Numbered from the stretch's first letter, positions 1 to 12,012 are shown. The stretch: 64,000 nucleotides of DNA from Aptenodytes patagonicus (GCF_965638725.1 NC_134970.1:2981001-3045000), one strand, 5' to 3'. Notes: generated from the letters alone by a model not told the origin. Program-made: numbers and translations.

Positions 1-316
1 GATGCTGGAGGGAAAATAAAAACTGCAAGCAATTCCCTGAGGAGCTGTGTGAGGTGATGAAAGAAAAAATGATGTGCTGATCTCTGCTGTGATTAGCACT
101 CTTTTCTGGAGCGAGTGATCACAGTGCATGAACTGTCACGGGTCATCTGCTCACCAGGAGAGAAGAGATCTCTGCAGGCAAGCCTGCCTGCCATGCAGAC
201 GGCAGAGACAGCCCCAGGGGCACGTTCAGAGATCCTGAGCAAGGAAGGTGAAACCTGAAGCAAAGCTTTTCCCTGTTTCATGGGGAAAAGAAGCAGCACA
301 AGAGTGACTGCTACAG

Positions 317-410
317 GTCTAATCTCAGCTCTGCTACCAGCTTTCTGCACTACTTTAGCAAAGTCATTTTGTCTCTTTGCACCTTGATTTCTCCATCTGT
401 AAAACACAGG
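317..410 (-). mobile_element. MIR-like SINE fragment
   Basis: The plus strand reads like the reverse complement of the MIR core: a 'cagctctgctacc' block, then 'caaagtcattttgtctcttt', then 'ccttgatttctccatctgtaaaa'. These match in order the MIR segments for 'tctgccac', 'gcaagtcacttaacctct' and 'cctcagtttcctcatctgtaaaatg'. It is an ancient, diverged, immobile copy inside CDK18 intron 2. The consensus comparison is from memory. Confidence 0.6.
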
Positions 411-1590
411 AGACCAACACCTCAGAGAGAACTGCTGCTTCCCTAAAGTCAGAGCCCTCTCCAGACCAGGCAGCTCCCACAAGGCAGCTCCTCACCACCA
501 AACCCTGCAGAAGAGCAACTTGCACATAAACATCCTTCTCAACCCCTCCAGCACCACCAAAACGATCCTGTCCCCCTACACATCTGAAGCATCACATTCC
601 CACACCATGCCTCCTCACCTCAGGGTGCCGGGGCTCGTGCCTCCGCCAGCTCTGCCCCCCAGCACTGGTGCCTCCACCTTCCCCCTGCCGAGCCCCCACC
701 AAGTCCTCTGGGCACAGGGCTGTGGGCAAAGAGCTCCCAGCCACGAGGGGTTTATTAAATGGCCGGAGAGATGCCTCAGACAAATGTGGTTGTCAGGGCT
801 CTTCATAAACAACAGCCGCAGCCTGCAGGAGACGGAGATTAAGGGCACTGTGGAGGTGACTTCTCGGGGTTGTTTACAATCCCCAAGGGAAACTTAATCA
901 AGAGATCTCGGGCAGGAGGGAGCGGGCTCGGGGTGGGGGGTACGGCAGGGGCAGCGCGTTTTGCCTGTCTTGCGTGGGAGAGGGCTTGGGTGCAAACTGG
1001 GAACCATGCACCAGGGAGCAGGGGGCACCAGGGGGGAAAGCTGTGGCAGGGGGCCAGCACGTGCTGCATCCAGGCAGGGAGGGACGTACCGACCGGTGGG
1101 GGCTGGCACCGGGGTGTCCCATAGCGGCACATGAGGAGCCGTACCCCACGGGGTGAAGCTTGGCAGACCCCGAGCCCCTGATGCATTCCCGAGTCCAGGC
1201 AGGAGCATCTCCTAATCATACCATGTCACAGTCTAGTACTGGTCCAGCCGCTACCCATGGGGTCGGGAACACCCTTGGTCCTGGTCCCAGGCTCAGTCTG
1301 CTCTGACTTTGCTCTTATTCTTTCCTGGCTACCTGTCCTGGTTTCGGCTGGGCTAGAGTTAATTTTCTTCCTAGTAGCTGGTACAGTGCTGTGTTTTGGA
1401 TTTAGTATGAGAATAATGTAGATAACACACCGATGTTTTAGTTGTTGCTAAGCAGTGCTTACACTAGTCAAGGACCTTTCAGCTTCCCATGCTCTACCGA
1501 CTGAGCAGGCTGGAGGTGCACAAGAAGCTGGGAGGGGGCACAGCCAGGACACTGACCCAAACTGGCCAGAGGGACCTTCCATACCATGGG

Positions 1591-1611
1591 ACGTCATGCT
1601 CAGTACATAAA
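1591..1611 (+). promoter_or_regulatory. LTR core promoter (CRE-like and TATA-like boxes)
   Basis: Within the solo LTR, ACGTCA (half-CRE, ATF/CREB type) is followed 8 bp later by TACATAAA, a TATA-like box, before the AAACTGGG stretch that would precede the U3/R border. The order and spacing are as expected for an LTR promoter firing on the plus strand. Activity is not shown. Confidence 0.5.
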
Positions 1612-1720
1612 CTGGGAGAGGGGGTAAAGCTGGCCTGGGGGGAGGCACTGCTCGGGGACTGGCTGGGCATCGGTCGGCAGCTGGTGAGCAATTGCATTGT
1701 GCATCACTTGCTTTGTGTAT

Positions 1721-1791
1721 TTATTATTATTATTATTATTGTTGTTGTTACTACTACTACTATTTTACTTTATTTTATTTCAATTATTAAA
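1721..1791 (+). promoter_or_regulatory. LTR triplet-repeat tract and ATTAAA polyadenylation signal
   Basis: A TTA/TTG/CTA triplet microsatellite occupies about 1721-1761 in the 3' half of the LTR. It is followed by T-rich sequence and the poly(A) signal ATTAAA at 1786-1791. This is the expected R-region position, and it places the LTR in plus orientation. Confidence 0.5.
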
Positions 1792-3253
1792 CTGTTCTTA
1801 TCTCAACCCATGAGTTTTCTCACTTTTACTCTTCCAATTCTCTCCCCCATCCCACCGGGTGGGGGGGAGTGAGTGAGCGGCTGCGTGGTGCTCAGTTGCC
1901 GGCTGAGGTTAAACCACGACACTACCTCAGGAGCAAGACCAAAAGCAGGGGGGGATAGGCAGATGCTGCATGCACTGGTTTGCCATTCAAGGGCAAAGGA
2001 AGAACCATGACCAGCAGAAGAACGGGGAAATCACCTCTCCGACAAAGCCTCGGTTTGCATGGCGGAGATAACGAGCCCAGGCTCAGACATCCCAGAGCAG
2101 AGGTCCCCCAAGGAAGGCAACAGCAGCAGCAGCTGTCAGTGCCCAGGACTTCCTTAGCCTTGCACCATTTTATCCCCACAGCTTCTGCACATCTAATTAA
2201 GGGCTCAAGTCTAATTATAGCCCTCACTGCTTGCTAGGGTGTGAGGGGAGGTGTGTGCAGGGGGGGAGCAGGGAAGGAGGCCGTGAAGGGATGCTGTTCA
2301 GGACAGCCTGGGTGTCTGGAGGGATAAGAAGAGTGTCAGGAGCTGCAGGAGTGAGGAAAGCCAGCTCTAAATTAGGTTACTGCATCTCTTCTTTCAAGCA
2401 GGTTAGCTGGCAGAGAGACGATCCCTCCCTGCTGGGGCACGTGGGAGTGCCAGGCAATTACATCACGGCCTCAGCCCCTGCTTGCAGCAAAAGTTTCTAG
2501 CAATTGTGGCTGCAGGGTGAGGAGGAAAAAAGCTTGAACGTGACCTGAGTGGAGCTGAGGGTACCGACACGTGAACGGGCTGGCCTGTGGCAAAGCGAGT
2601 TGTTTTGCTAGGAGGCAGCAGCAAACGCATGACGTTATCGCCAGGAGCGGTTCAGCCTTGCACCCGCAGCAGCGAATTTACCCCTGGATGAATCAAGTCT
2701 AACTTTATCAGGTTTCCAAACGCCTGCCTGTCAGCGGCTCCGCCTGCTTGTCCATGCACAGCCGCCTCAACGGGATCTGCTCCCAGTTTATGCCTCAAGC
2801 ACTGCCTCTCCCTTGATATGCCCATAGCCGGAGACAGCAGAGCCTGCCCCAGCCTGCAGCGAGGCGGCTGCTCTGTTTGCAGAAGGGATGTGCCCCATTC
2901 TGCTCGTGGAGGTGTTAACCCTAAACCTCCCTGCTCCCTGGGACCTTGAAAACTGCACCCCAGGAGAAGGCTGTGGGTCCGGGAGCAAAGGATGGTTCAG
3001 CGAGCCCCAGATGCTCCCCTGAACAGAGAGAACAGCGCCTTTGGCTTGGTGGAAGTGTCGGCCTGTAGCCTGGGAGAGGGCTCAAACACCACTGTCACTT
3101 TTGGGCAGGCAGAAGGGGATCCCACGCTTTCACACTCTCTACCTTAACCACAGATGTGTTATTCCTCTCTGTTTTGTGCAAATACCTTTCCCTCCTATAA
3201 GGCTTTCCTTATGCAAGTATAAATCTCTCTTCAGATCAGATTTAATGACAAGG

Positions 3254-3332
3254 TATTATTAATCTTGCTGGATAGATGGGGAAAGCAACACCGACAAAGG
3301 GGCAGTAACTTTCCACACGTCAACACACCCAG
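3254..3332 (+). mobile_element. MIR-like SINE fragment
   Basis: 'atagatggggaaagcaaca' followed by 'cagtaactttccacacgtcaac' matches the MIR core order (gatggggaaactgaggc ... gtaacttgcccaaggtcac). It is diverged. It ends about 97 bp downstream of the CDK18 exon in minus-strand terms. Confidence 0.5.
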
Positions 3333-3428
3333 AGAAAGGCCGGGGGGGCTGGAGTGGAGATGCTTGCTGGCAGCGCTGACCTCAGATGCTCCTGACCAGC
3401 CCCAGCACCGTGGCAGGGGGCTCCTTAC

Positions 3429-3552
3429 CTTCATTCCTCCGGTTGTTGAGCTGGTTGAACTGCTCCGTGAACTCCGTCAGTGACTCCTCGATGGTCTCTG
3501 TCCGAGGAACCGAGAGTGAAAACCTCCGCTTGAAGTTTTTCATCTTGTTCAT
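3429..3552 (-). CDS. CDK18: CDK18 first coding exon (cyclin-dependent kinase 18, PCTAIRE-3), N-terminal 41 codons
   Basis: The exon starts at ATG 3552-3550 (A at -3, good Kozak context) and reads MNKMKNFKRRFSLSVP..., then a TIEESLTEFTEQFNQL helix-like segment and NNRRNE. As recalled, the mammalian CDK18 N-terminus is the same apart from conservative changes near residues 26 and 36. CDK18 is a serine/threonine kinase of the PCTAIRE group with the catalytic domain further C-terminal. The RRFSLS segment resembles the basophilic-kinase phosphorylation sites found in PCTAIRE N-termini (family knowledge). The open frame ends at AATGAAG|GTAAGG, a consensus donor at 3428-3423, in phase 1 (one base of codon 42 in this exon). 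The paralogues CDK16 and CDK17 have clearly different N-termini, so the paralogue assignment is firm. The kinase domain is not seen in the window. Confidence 0.93.
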
Positions 3553-3583
3553 TTTACCTTGTGCTGCGAGGGATGGCAGAGCC
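3553..3583 (-). other. CDK18: CDK18 exon 2 5'UTR with two tandem candidate acceptors
   Basis: On the minus strand a pyrimidine tract (tctctccccttccccgcag) ends in an AG at 3585-3584, so the exon would start at 3583. A second AG lies 20 bp further on, at 3565-3564 (ccatccctcgcag), and gives a start at 3563. Either leaves a short UTR before the ATG at 3552. The first has the better tract. Use of the second would only shorten the UTR and would not change the protein. Confidence 0.65.
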
Positions 3584-6211
3584 CTGCGGGGAAGGGGAGA
3601 GAGCAGGCTGAGAGGGCTGGACGATGCACGGGACGGCCCCCCAGCCCCCCAGCTCCTGCTTCTTGGGGCTGGCGGCACCCCGACTTGAATTCCCCCTGCT
3701 GGGGATCTTCAGGGATCCCCGGGGACATCCTCTTCTCCAAGGCACCGCTGCTGTGTCAGAGCAAAAGAGGAGCCACGTGGTCACCAGGGGAACCAGGTTC
3801 CTCATGAATTTAAGAGCTGACTGTGGTCAAGAGGTGCAGGGGGCTTTTTCTGAGCTAGTTACCAGAGATGAGCCCAGAGCAGGGGCTGTGCACACTGAAT
3901 CACAAGAACCAACACAGGCTGTGCCTTACAGCATCCTTGGAACAGGAATGCAGGGATTCCTTGGATCAGGGAAAAGCAGGGTAGAAACAGAAGGAAAGCA
4001 AGAAAGAGTAAAGAGTGGCAGAAAAGATTCAATACCACACTCATCCCTGTACAAGGAGGCATCCCTCCCCCAGCAGTTTGGTCTCTGCTTTGCCCTTGCA
4101 AGAAAGACTTCCTGAGCCAGCAGCAAAATGCTGAGTGGAGCCAGTACCGGCTGGGGGGATCCCCGAGAGCCACAGCAAGGGGAGATGCTTCGAGCTCACA
4201 GCTTGCTCACAAGCTCTTGAATGACTCATCCTGTACAGGCATTAGAATCACCTTAGCCAGGGATCCAATTAAAGCAATAAAACTCTTAAACAAAGTAAAC
4301 CCTCAAGGGGCACAGGGCAAAGCGTGCCGAGTCTGAGCAGCCACACGAGCAGGCTGAGGGAGCTTGTTCTGGGCGTCTCGGAGCCACACGCTGCTTTGCC
4401 TTTCCTACTTTGGCTCTTGCCAGGCCCGTCTGTAGCTCAGCAGCGCAGATGGGACCGGGCTGCAAGAGCTGTCTGTGCGTGGTTTGGTCTTTAGCACCAG
4501 CCCCACTGCACTCAGGCGTCATTCCTCCTGCTGAGCACAGGCCTAGCAAACAGCCAATGCGCCTTGCTCCTTGGACCCGCAGACATCAGTGTCTCACCCC
4601 CAACCAGCCACAGCTCTGCCCCTTCCAGTCCCAGGCCCCAGGAGGTTTGGGTCTGTCCCTCTCCCCTTCCCAGCCTGATCAGCGTAGGGCTGCTTCTCCA
4701 CCAGCCTTTACAGTCTCAACCCTCTAACCTGTCTGGCGGGGGATCTTCCATTAACAGCACTGGACTCCTTTGATGCTACTCTCACCCACCAACCCAAGGG
4801 GGGATCTTAAGGGGAAAATCATCTCTTGGTACCAAACAGGCATCAGAAGCTACACAGAGCGGTTCTTTCCTGCACCGACACACACATCCTGCGACTTCTC
4901 CCGCACCCCTGGAGCAGGTCGGCCCTCCTACTCCTGGGTGTCCCCGCTGCAGCTGAGCAGCCCTCTTCCCTGGCTCTCCCCACTCCCTCCCAGCCCCCTT
5001 GGGGCTTATCAGCACAAACAAACGGTGATCACATTCCAGACTGATGCGATCAGACACAGCATCCGGGAGCTAATGCATCGCGTCACCAGGGCAACGGGAA
5101 CACTTGGGTTGACATGCCTGCATCTGAAAGCTTAAAAGATTATCTGTCAGCAATATAAACACTCCGTTTGGGTGTCTGCCATGCTCTGCTGCGAGGCATG
5201 GCCCCCTGCTGTGGGTGCAATCCCTGAAAATCCCTGGGATTCACCTGAATCCTGGGGACTCACACCCCTCAACCATCCCCACTCATCTCCCACCTTTAAC
5301 GTTGCAAAAACCTAAAGATGGAGACTCGCCAGCAATGCTCGGGTACCTGGAATCAGGGCTGGGGTATTTGGCTGGGGGTGGGAAGGGAGGCTGGAGGCTG
5401 CTTTGAGTTGCAAAGCGAGGCAGGAGGATGCTAGACACATCCACTTCAAGCTTCAGACATTTAAATGTTTTCTCGGCACTACAGAAACATGGTTTGACAA
5501 CAAAGATGCTGGCACTAGCGAATGCTGTATTAACAAAGTCTCCACGCTGGTGCTTTCCTCCTGGCCAAGAATAAAGTCTCCAAGCAGTGCTGTTCCTTCT
5601 GAAGGGAAGGCAAAGCTTGACACTTGCTTTGGAGACCATTTTCCCAGCCCATGGCTCTGATCTGGCTCCCTACCTTGCAAGCTAAGCAAGTTTCAACCGA
5701 GGCACTGCTGGTGTGTGGAAACGTTGCTAGTGTTGCAGGCACCCAAGGAACTAAACCGACCCGAAGTGTTTTGCTCCAGCTGTGCATGCTGACACCGCTG
5801 AAGTGGCACTTGTAAAAGCTACAGAGGCTCCTGTGCTAGGCGCTGTTTCACTCCCAAACAGGAAACAGGAGCTCAGGGGAAATCCGTGATGCTCCCAGCA
5901 GGAACATCAGAGGCTCAAACAAAAGACAATCTTTCCACATTAATGTTCAGATAAGCCCCAGTGATTATTCTTTCAAATGAGAGCATAAGCAAGTTTCCAC
6001 ACATCTCTGGTGAAGGTTACACTAATGAACTGCACTCTGGTAGCATCCTGAGCGACCCTTGCACAAGTCCATAACACAGCAAGTGCAAGGACACACTCGC
6101 AGCAGCAAGTGCTGCAATTACCTGACTTCAAATCCACCTGAAGATACCAGGCTGCCTTCACCAGAAACTGGCAGGGAAGAGAGAAAGAATTGCATGAGAT
6201 TGCCCCTCGCC

Positions 6212-6251
6212 AAGTATCCCCAAGATTTAAGTATCCCCAAGATACTTAAAT
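6212..6251. repeat. 15-bp direct repeat overlapping a perfect 11-bp inverted repeat
   Basis: AAGTATCCCCAAGAT occurs at 6212-6226 and again at 6229-6243. The second copy runs into an inverted repeat: ATTTAAGTATC (6225-6235), loop CCCAA, GATACTTAAAT (6241-6251), a perfect 11-bp stem. The overlap of a short duplication with a perfect hairpin is what template switching at replication leaves. No function is claimed. Confidence 0.85.
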
Positions 6252-8352
6252 CACAGCTTGGAGAGGAAGGCTCTGTGTTTCAAGAGAGATTTAGCAATGC
6301 CGTGCACCCCTAACAGTGGACGAAAGAAGTGCATCCAGCTCCTGGATAACACAATTGCAGGACCAAAGAGGACAGATCCCAACCCTGAGCACCATCCCCT
6401 TTCCTGCCTTTTTGGAAAGGGCACCCCACCTGGGACTGGGAGGGACTGGGCTGGAGGGCTGGGGGCCACCGCAGAGCCCCCACCCCCCGCCTGCCATGCC
6501 CAAACGACAGCAGTCACCCTGCCGCGCTGGGGACAAAGTCCCACCCTGGCTGGGAGTGGCACGGGATGGTCAAGACAGCAAGCCACACCGCAGGACCAGA
6601 AGGTCACGGGAAGGTGCTCAGCATGAGCTGCTGAGCAATTCCTGCTCTGACAAGCCCCCACCCAGCCAACCCATAATCTCCAGAAGGGCCCTTGACTCCA
6701 GGACCGGGAAAGATCCAGGGAACATAAAAGATACTCCATCTTCAGGTGAATGAGGAAGCGGATGAGGCGGAGGGGTCTTTCCATCTCCCTCCCTGTCCAC
6801 TCAGCCTCCTCAAAATGGTGCAAATGGTTTAGAAGGCAAACAGCTTCGCACTGACAAAAATTTGTGCTCCACAAACTGCAGTCCGAATCCTTCCCCTCCC
6901 TTGCCACCTACGGGAATGCCAGCAGCTACAGGCTGCTAAATATAAACCTCCTCGCAGAGGAAGTGGGGTGGGGGTAAAAATAGCACCGACATCGCTAGCT
7001 ACCTCTCCTGCTATGCACAAGCCTGCCCCGTACTCATTATCTTTATGGCTCTGTGCAATTGTGGCTGTTTTTTCCAGCTAGACCTGGACCTACTTGGCAT
7101 CTGGTGATGGGGTTCACATTAAAGTGTTTGTCAGCTGGAATTTATGGGACTGTTCTTTGTCCTCAGCCCTCCACTCCTGCCAGAGAGGAGAGGAATTCGT
7201 CCTGCCCCGAGTGGCCATTTGGATCCAGGTGCCCTAAAGCTGGGATTTGCTCCCCTCCTGCAAGCCTGGCATCCCACGACCTGCACGCTAGAAGGCTGCA
7301 GCACATCGCATGGGGCAGGTAGTGCAGGGTCCCCAGCGGGCACCCCTCGGCGCACACCACCCTGGGCAGCACCCCGGAGTGCGAGGGGCTTCGTTCACCC
7401 TCCGGCCACATTTCTTCTGACAGGAGGCATCCCCTTTTACAGCTAAACGGAGCAGCCCAGCCCTCTTCCCTGGCATGGATTTCAACGGAAGAATTGCTAG
7501 CGACTGCCTCTTGTTTTCCACCACGTTTCGCAGGAGCGTACTAAAGGAAGTGGAGGCATTTATTGACTTTCTGAGAGAAAGTGACACTTGCTAAGCAAAG
7601 CAATGACATCACTTGTTTTACAGCCTGAAGGATCTCGAAGGGAATTACAGCAACGTCTGAACTGCAGTCATCTCTGGGATGGAAGAAGCCGGCTGATTAA
7701 CAACGTGCAGAAACATGACGTTGCATGGTAGAACACGATCGGAAGAAGCAGTCTAAAATGGCAATAAGGAATTTAGGCATCAACAGGCAAAAATGAAATC
7801 ACTCAGGTTGGAATTTGGCCAAGGAACAGGGATCAAAGCCAGCAGTGTGAATGATCTGCATTTACTGTAATATAGTCAGATAGTAAATACTTGGCTAAAA
7901 CACCTCAGAGAGCCCAAAGCTGAATCCCGTCAGGAAAGCTCATCACATGATCAAGACAAGATGTTAACGATTCTTTAAACACTGCATTCAAAGCCGTATT
8001 CACTGCACCAGCAATAACCGCGCTCACTATTTTTCAGCGAACTATTCCCATAGGCATTCGGGCTGTGACCATCCCCATGAATCTCTCTTGCATTTGTACA
8101 GCAAAACCCGCTGGCTCTCTGCTGTGGAATTCAACAGACAAGTATTTTAGGCACAGACAAGCCATCATCACTGTATGAAACTGTCCCCTTTCTCCTTCAG
8201 CATATTGCAGGGGCTCGGAAGGCTTTCAAGAAATAACCACTTTGTTGCTTTTCACAAATGACAAGTGGCTCCATTTTTTTCTTACCATTTTAACAGACTC
8301 GGGCCCCCATTTCCCAGCTGAAAGGGTGGAAGGCTTGGAGGGAACAGTATGC

Positions 8353-8379
8353 TTTTTTTTAAGCTTTTTTTTTTTTTTT
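8353..8379. repeat. Poly-T pair (T8-AAGC-T15)
   Basis: Eight T residues (8353-8360), AAGC, then fifteen T residues (8365-8379). This is a simple A/T tract in intron 1. No SINE body was recognised beside it. Confidence 0.8.
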
Positions 8380-9811
8380 AATCCCCGGAGAGATTAACAG
8401 TTGTGTTTACAATGCAAAATGAACAGTCCTATTCAGCAGTTACGGCTCACGCTTCTAGCTATTAGGTAGCATTGATTCACTCCTGCAAGTATCAGAGAAA
8501 CAGCGAATTCTGCTCGTAGAGCCTTATTTGCTCTGCAAACACAGCTATCATGCAACGCTGCATGTGGCTACAGGGCTAAACAAACAATGAATCGAGGCAC
8601 CAGTTGAATACGTGCCCCTCCTCACGTCTCAAGGCATGGAGACAAAAGTCAGACCCAACAAAAGCTCACCAGCGTAGCCCATGTGCCAAGCAGCCCTCTC
8701 CACCGGCCAGCAGTGGGTCTCTGTTTTGGCCAGCTGATGTGCTCCCTCCCAAGCTCCAGCACAGAGGAGGGGCAGAGGAAAGTAGCATGAGCTGCCAAGA
8801 CCGCTGCGCGCAGGCGATGGGAGAGATTTCTGTCCCTCCATGGTGCACATTCTTGGGCAAACAGGAGCTCAGCACAACCTGAATTCCTCCTCCGCTCCGA
8901 ATTTCCTTGGCAGGGCCAGAGCCGGGTCCTCGGGAGGTGTACGGAGGGGGAGGGGGAGAGATCTGGGGCTGTTCTGGGGAGTCAGAGGGAAATTACAGCA
9001 CGCTGGGGATGACTCTAACATACACCAAGGGCAATGCTGAATTTTCTGCAGCAGCTGGGAATCCTATCGGGGCAAGGTCGGAGAGGCAGGGAAGGATATC
9101 AGCCCCCGACCACCAAATGAACGTCTCCCTGGCTGCTCAGCTGTCGGCATGAAATCCTCCCTGGGGTAACAAGCTCCCAGACACTCCCTCCCCATGACAG
9201 ATGCTGCAAAGCACAGTCTGAGTGCCCGGGTAGATTAGTTCAGATGGACAGAGGCTGCTCTGAGCTGCAGCGAGGACCGGCATGGTCCTGCAGAGCCGGG
9301 GCCACATACTGCTCAGCCTCTGCGTTGGGCAGTGGACCCTGAGCGGTTTGCACAATTACTCTCCCCAAAAGGCGAGTGATGAGGGGAGAAAGCAAGGCCA
9401 GCTCTCCTCCCTCCACGTTTGCCTCCTGCCGCTCAGCTCTGCTATTCAGGGGGCCTGACATTTCCCTCCTACACAGGGAGCAAAGCCCCTGCCAGGAGGT
9501 CAAGGTCCTGCAGGGAAGGGAGTGCAATCAATTCATATTAATCTACAGGAGCCCTGTAGCAAACAGCAAGACCATCATCCTAGGGCAGCGACTGCGCTGG
9601 GCATGATTGAAAAGGGAACTTTGGGTCTCCAGGGAGTCAGTCCATCCTCGCATTGCAATTTTTTTCCTCCTGTACTACTGACTTCCATGATTACAACAAA
9701 TGTAGTACACCAGGAATGTGATTACGGCAGCCAGGAGATCACTGTCCCCCCTTCTCACGTCTGCAGTTTGGAGGAGGCTTGGGAGGAAAAACGATCCTGT
9801 AGAAATGCTCA

Positions 9812-9885
9812 AGACTGGCTTCCACTCCGGCTCTGACCCTCTCGGCATGCCTCGGTTTCCCCAGCTATAAATCAAGAATGACAAC
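9812..9885 (-). mobile_element. MIR-like SINE fragment
   Basis: The plus strand 'ccggctctgaccctctcggcatgcctcggtttccccagctataaatcaagaatgacaac' parallels the reverse complement of MIR ('ctgcctcagtttccccatctgtaaaatgggaatgataa'). This is an old copy in CDK18 intron 1. Confidence 0.6.
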
Positions 9886-11990
9886 GCATCCTTCCTCCCT
9901 TCCAGTTTGCTTGCATCTTCCTCGGCTGTGAGAGCCTTGCAGGCAGAAGCCTGGTTTGTGGAGTGTACAGCACCCAGCACAGCAGGGTTTCTATCCCTCA
10001 TTTGCAGCATTGCAATTACTCCTTGGTAAGCTGTTAAGAGACAACGACACAGGGAAAGCACAAGCCACGTGGAGCACGTACAGATCTCTGAGACTCAGAC
10101 AGACATGAAGATACCCTGGGAAGGGTGAATGCTGTGGAAAACTTCCTGCAAGCCCAGCCTTTGGAGACTTTATAACCTGTACTTGATGCATGGGTGAGAG
10201 TGGGAAGGAAAGCTGTTTTGCTAGATGCGCATTTCCACTCTTGTTTGTCCCAGTCCTGACAATGAGCTCAGTAACAAGAGCAGACAAAGGAGGTTTGTTC
10301 TGCCTTTGTATATTTTGCCTTTCTCTGTGTCCGCAGCCCTGTGCGGTGCAGTCAGCAGTTCTCACTTGGCTCTTCCCTTCCCGGCTCTTGGTGAGATCAG
10401 GGCAGCTCTGAAGAAGGCATTAAAATGACGGTCATTATTCCAGCAGCCTCAAAACACTAGGCACTTATTCCTCAGCCGAGGCTAACCTGAGAAAAGTGTC
10501 CAGTGTTTGCCTGGAACAACAATAGACTGCTAATAGCCAGTTCGTCCACCACAGACATCCCAGTCACGGGTGGGAGCTCAGTGCTCACATTGTCTGGGAG
10601 CTGTGCTGAGCTGCCCTGAAGGTGGTCGTGTCAGTGTTCCTATGGTACATTCATTGTCTTCAGGGGATGAGCGGTCCGGACTCGCAGCCGCTGTAGATCA
10701 GCAGATCCCCTGCCCCAACCCATCCATCACTGCTGGTTTGCACCAGAAGGGCAGGCAGCTGGAAATGAGTCTCAGCAAAAGTGCAGGACTTTTCCCCCTG
10801 GAGCCCAACACAACTGCGTTTGGCTCTGAGACGGAGACGCTCCCTTTGATACTCAGTTTTGCTATGGCAGCTATCTAAGTTATTGAGGCTTAATTTAGGG
10901 TCGCTCGGGAGTTCAGGGCGTGTGTCCCACTGGCCGCGTTCACCATGACGGCAGCACTGTCTCACTCATACGATGGTGCTAGACCATGACCCAGGAGACC
11001 CGGGCTGTAATGTGATGCTTGGGAGCAAAGAGCTGTGCTGGGATTACTGGGGCAGCAGCACTTTACAGCTCAGGTATGCTCCTGGAGGTGCTGCTGATCG
11101 GCTGCATGATGTTTAGCCATTCTCTCCCCTTTTCCATGACTCACTTTCTCCTTTCATCCTTTTGTTACACAGCGGGCACGTCCTTCACAGCAAGCATCGC
11201 ACTATGTGTAGACCAAGCTCCTAGCACAGTGAGCTACAGCAATATCAACACAAGTAATTACTGAAGAGGAACATTACCAGCAAAGGCCAGCCTGGCACTC
11301 GCCTTTTATGACACTCAACAGATTATTGACTGACAATTAACTAACACAACCCAAGCTGCATCCGAGGCAGATTGGCTCTGCCTGCTACACCGCAGGGACC
11401 TCGCTGTGAAGCCTGCCTGCTCACAAGCCCCCTGGAGACCTGATGTCCTGTGCTGCCCTCTCCCAGCATCACCTCCCCGTTACCTGGCTGTCATGTCACG
11501 CCCCAAAAGTGACAGAGGCTCCTGAATATACAAGCACGACCAAGAAAGTGTTCACGGATCCTGCTGAATGAAAGACACTCCAGAAAGACAAACCAAGCAC
11601 TGTCGTCCCCGCAGCTGGCAGCCAGCGTTCCCAGGTGGCTGGGAGAGACAGCAAAGAGGGTGCCAGCTTCCAGCTGCCAAAGAAAGTCATTCTCAGTAAC
11701 ACAAAGCCTCTTATTTTCTCTCCCAGGAGCGTTTAACCTGTGGCTGAGGCTGTCAGCACCTGCCCTTCCTTTATTGCTAGATGGGAAGGAGGATCCACAT
11801 TACGGGAGAAGATCCCCGGTGCAGGAGAGACCAAGTCCCACTGAGCCTCTCCCGCAGCGACATCCCTGGCACACCTGCAGCTCCGTCCCGCTGGATGAAG
11901 CTGTGCAATGCTGTCATCCACACGCTCACACAGCATGGGGTACGTAGGGTCTGCTGGCTTCTTAATTGCTATTTTCTTTCCTCCTTTCCC

Positions 11991-12012
11991 TTTTTTTTTT
12001 TTTTTTTTTTTT
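11991..12012. repeat. Poly-T tract, 22 T
   Basis: An uninterrupted run of 22 T preceded by a C/T-rich stretch (tttcctcctttccc). On the minus strand, the transcribed strand sense of CDK18, this is A22 followed by GGGAAAGG. No retroposed body was recognised upstream of it on the minus strand. Confidence 0.9.

Larger units (their letters stand above)
1334..1921 (+). mobile_element. Solo LTR of an avian endogenous retrovirus with 5-bp target duplication
   Basis: A 588-bp element begins TGTCCTGGTTTC and ends AACCACGACA. The ends are imperfect inverted repeats (TGTC...GACA, extending into TGGTTT / AAACCA). It is flanked by an exact 5-bp direct repeat CTACC at 1329-1333 and 1922-1926, the expected target-site duplication. 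No gag, pol or env sequence flanks it, so it is a solo LTR left by LTR-LTR recombination. It has LTR anatomy on the plus strand: a CRE-like ACGTCA at 1591-1596, a TATA-like TACATAAA at 1604-1611 and an ATTAAA poly(A) signal at 1786-1791. I recognise this as an abundant avian LTR family, many copies of which end GGTTAAACCACGACA. A 5-bp duplication fits class III (ERVL-like) or some class I elements; the class is inference. It lies antisense to CDK18 in intron 2. Confidence 0.9.
1..3428 (-). other. CDK18: CDK18 intron 2, partial (window edge)
   Basis: This stretch lies downstream of the recognised CDK18 coding exon on the minus strand, beginning with the GTAAGG donor at 3423-3428. I looked on the minus strand for the next CDK18 exons (the linker, the RFSMED and KRLSLP motifs and the kinase glycine loop) and did not recognise any, so they are probably beyond position 1. 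The interval holds two MIR-like fossils and a solo LTR, all listed separately. The remaining sequence shows no supported gene. The intron assignment is inferred from the exon; its left boundary is not seen. Confidence 0.7.

Noticed and set aside
1334..1921. Possibility of a complete provirus around the LTR.
   Set aside because: Both sides carry the target duplication directly, so only a solo LTR is present; no second LTR or internal region is found in the window.
2788..2988. A minus-strand frame containing SPGVQF, a hexapeptide I recall from CDK18 just after the first coding exon.
   Set aside because: The preceding cccacag would splice in phase 0, but the upstream exon ends in phase 1. The flanking residues do not match, the downstream 'donor' gtccca is weak, and a chance hexamer match is possible. 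Aligning to a bird CDK18 mRNA would settle it.
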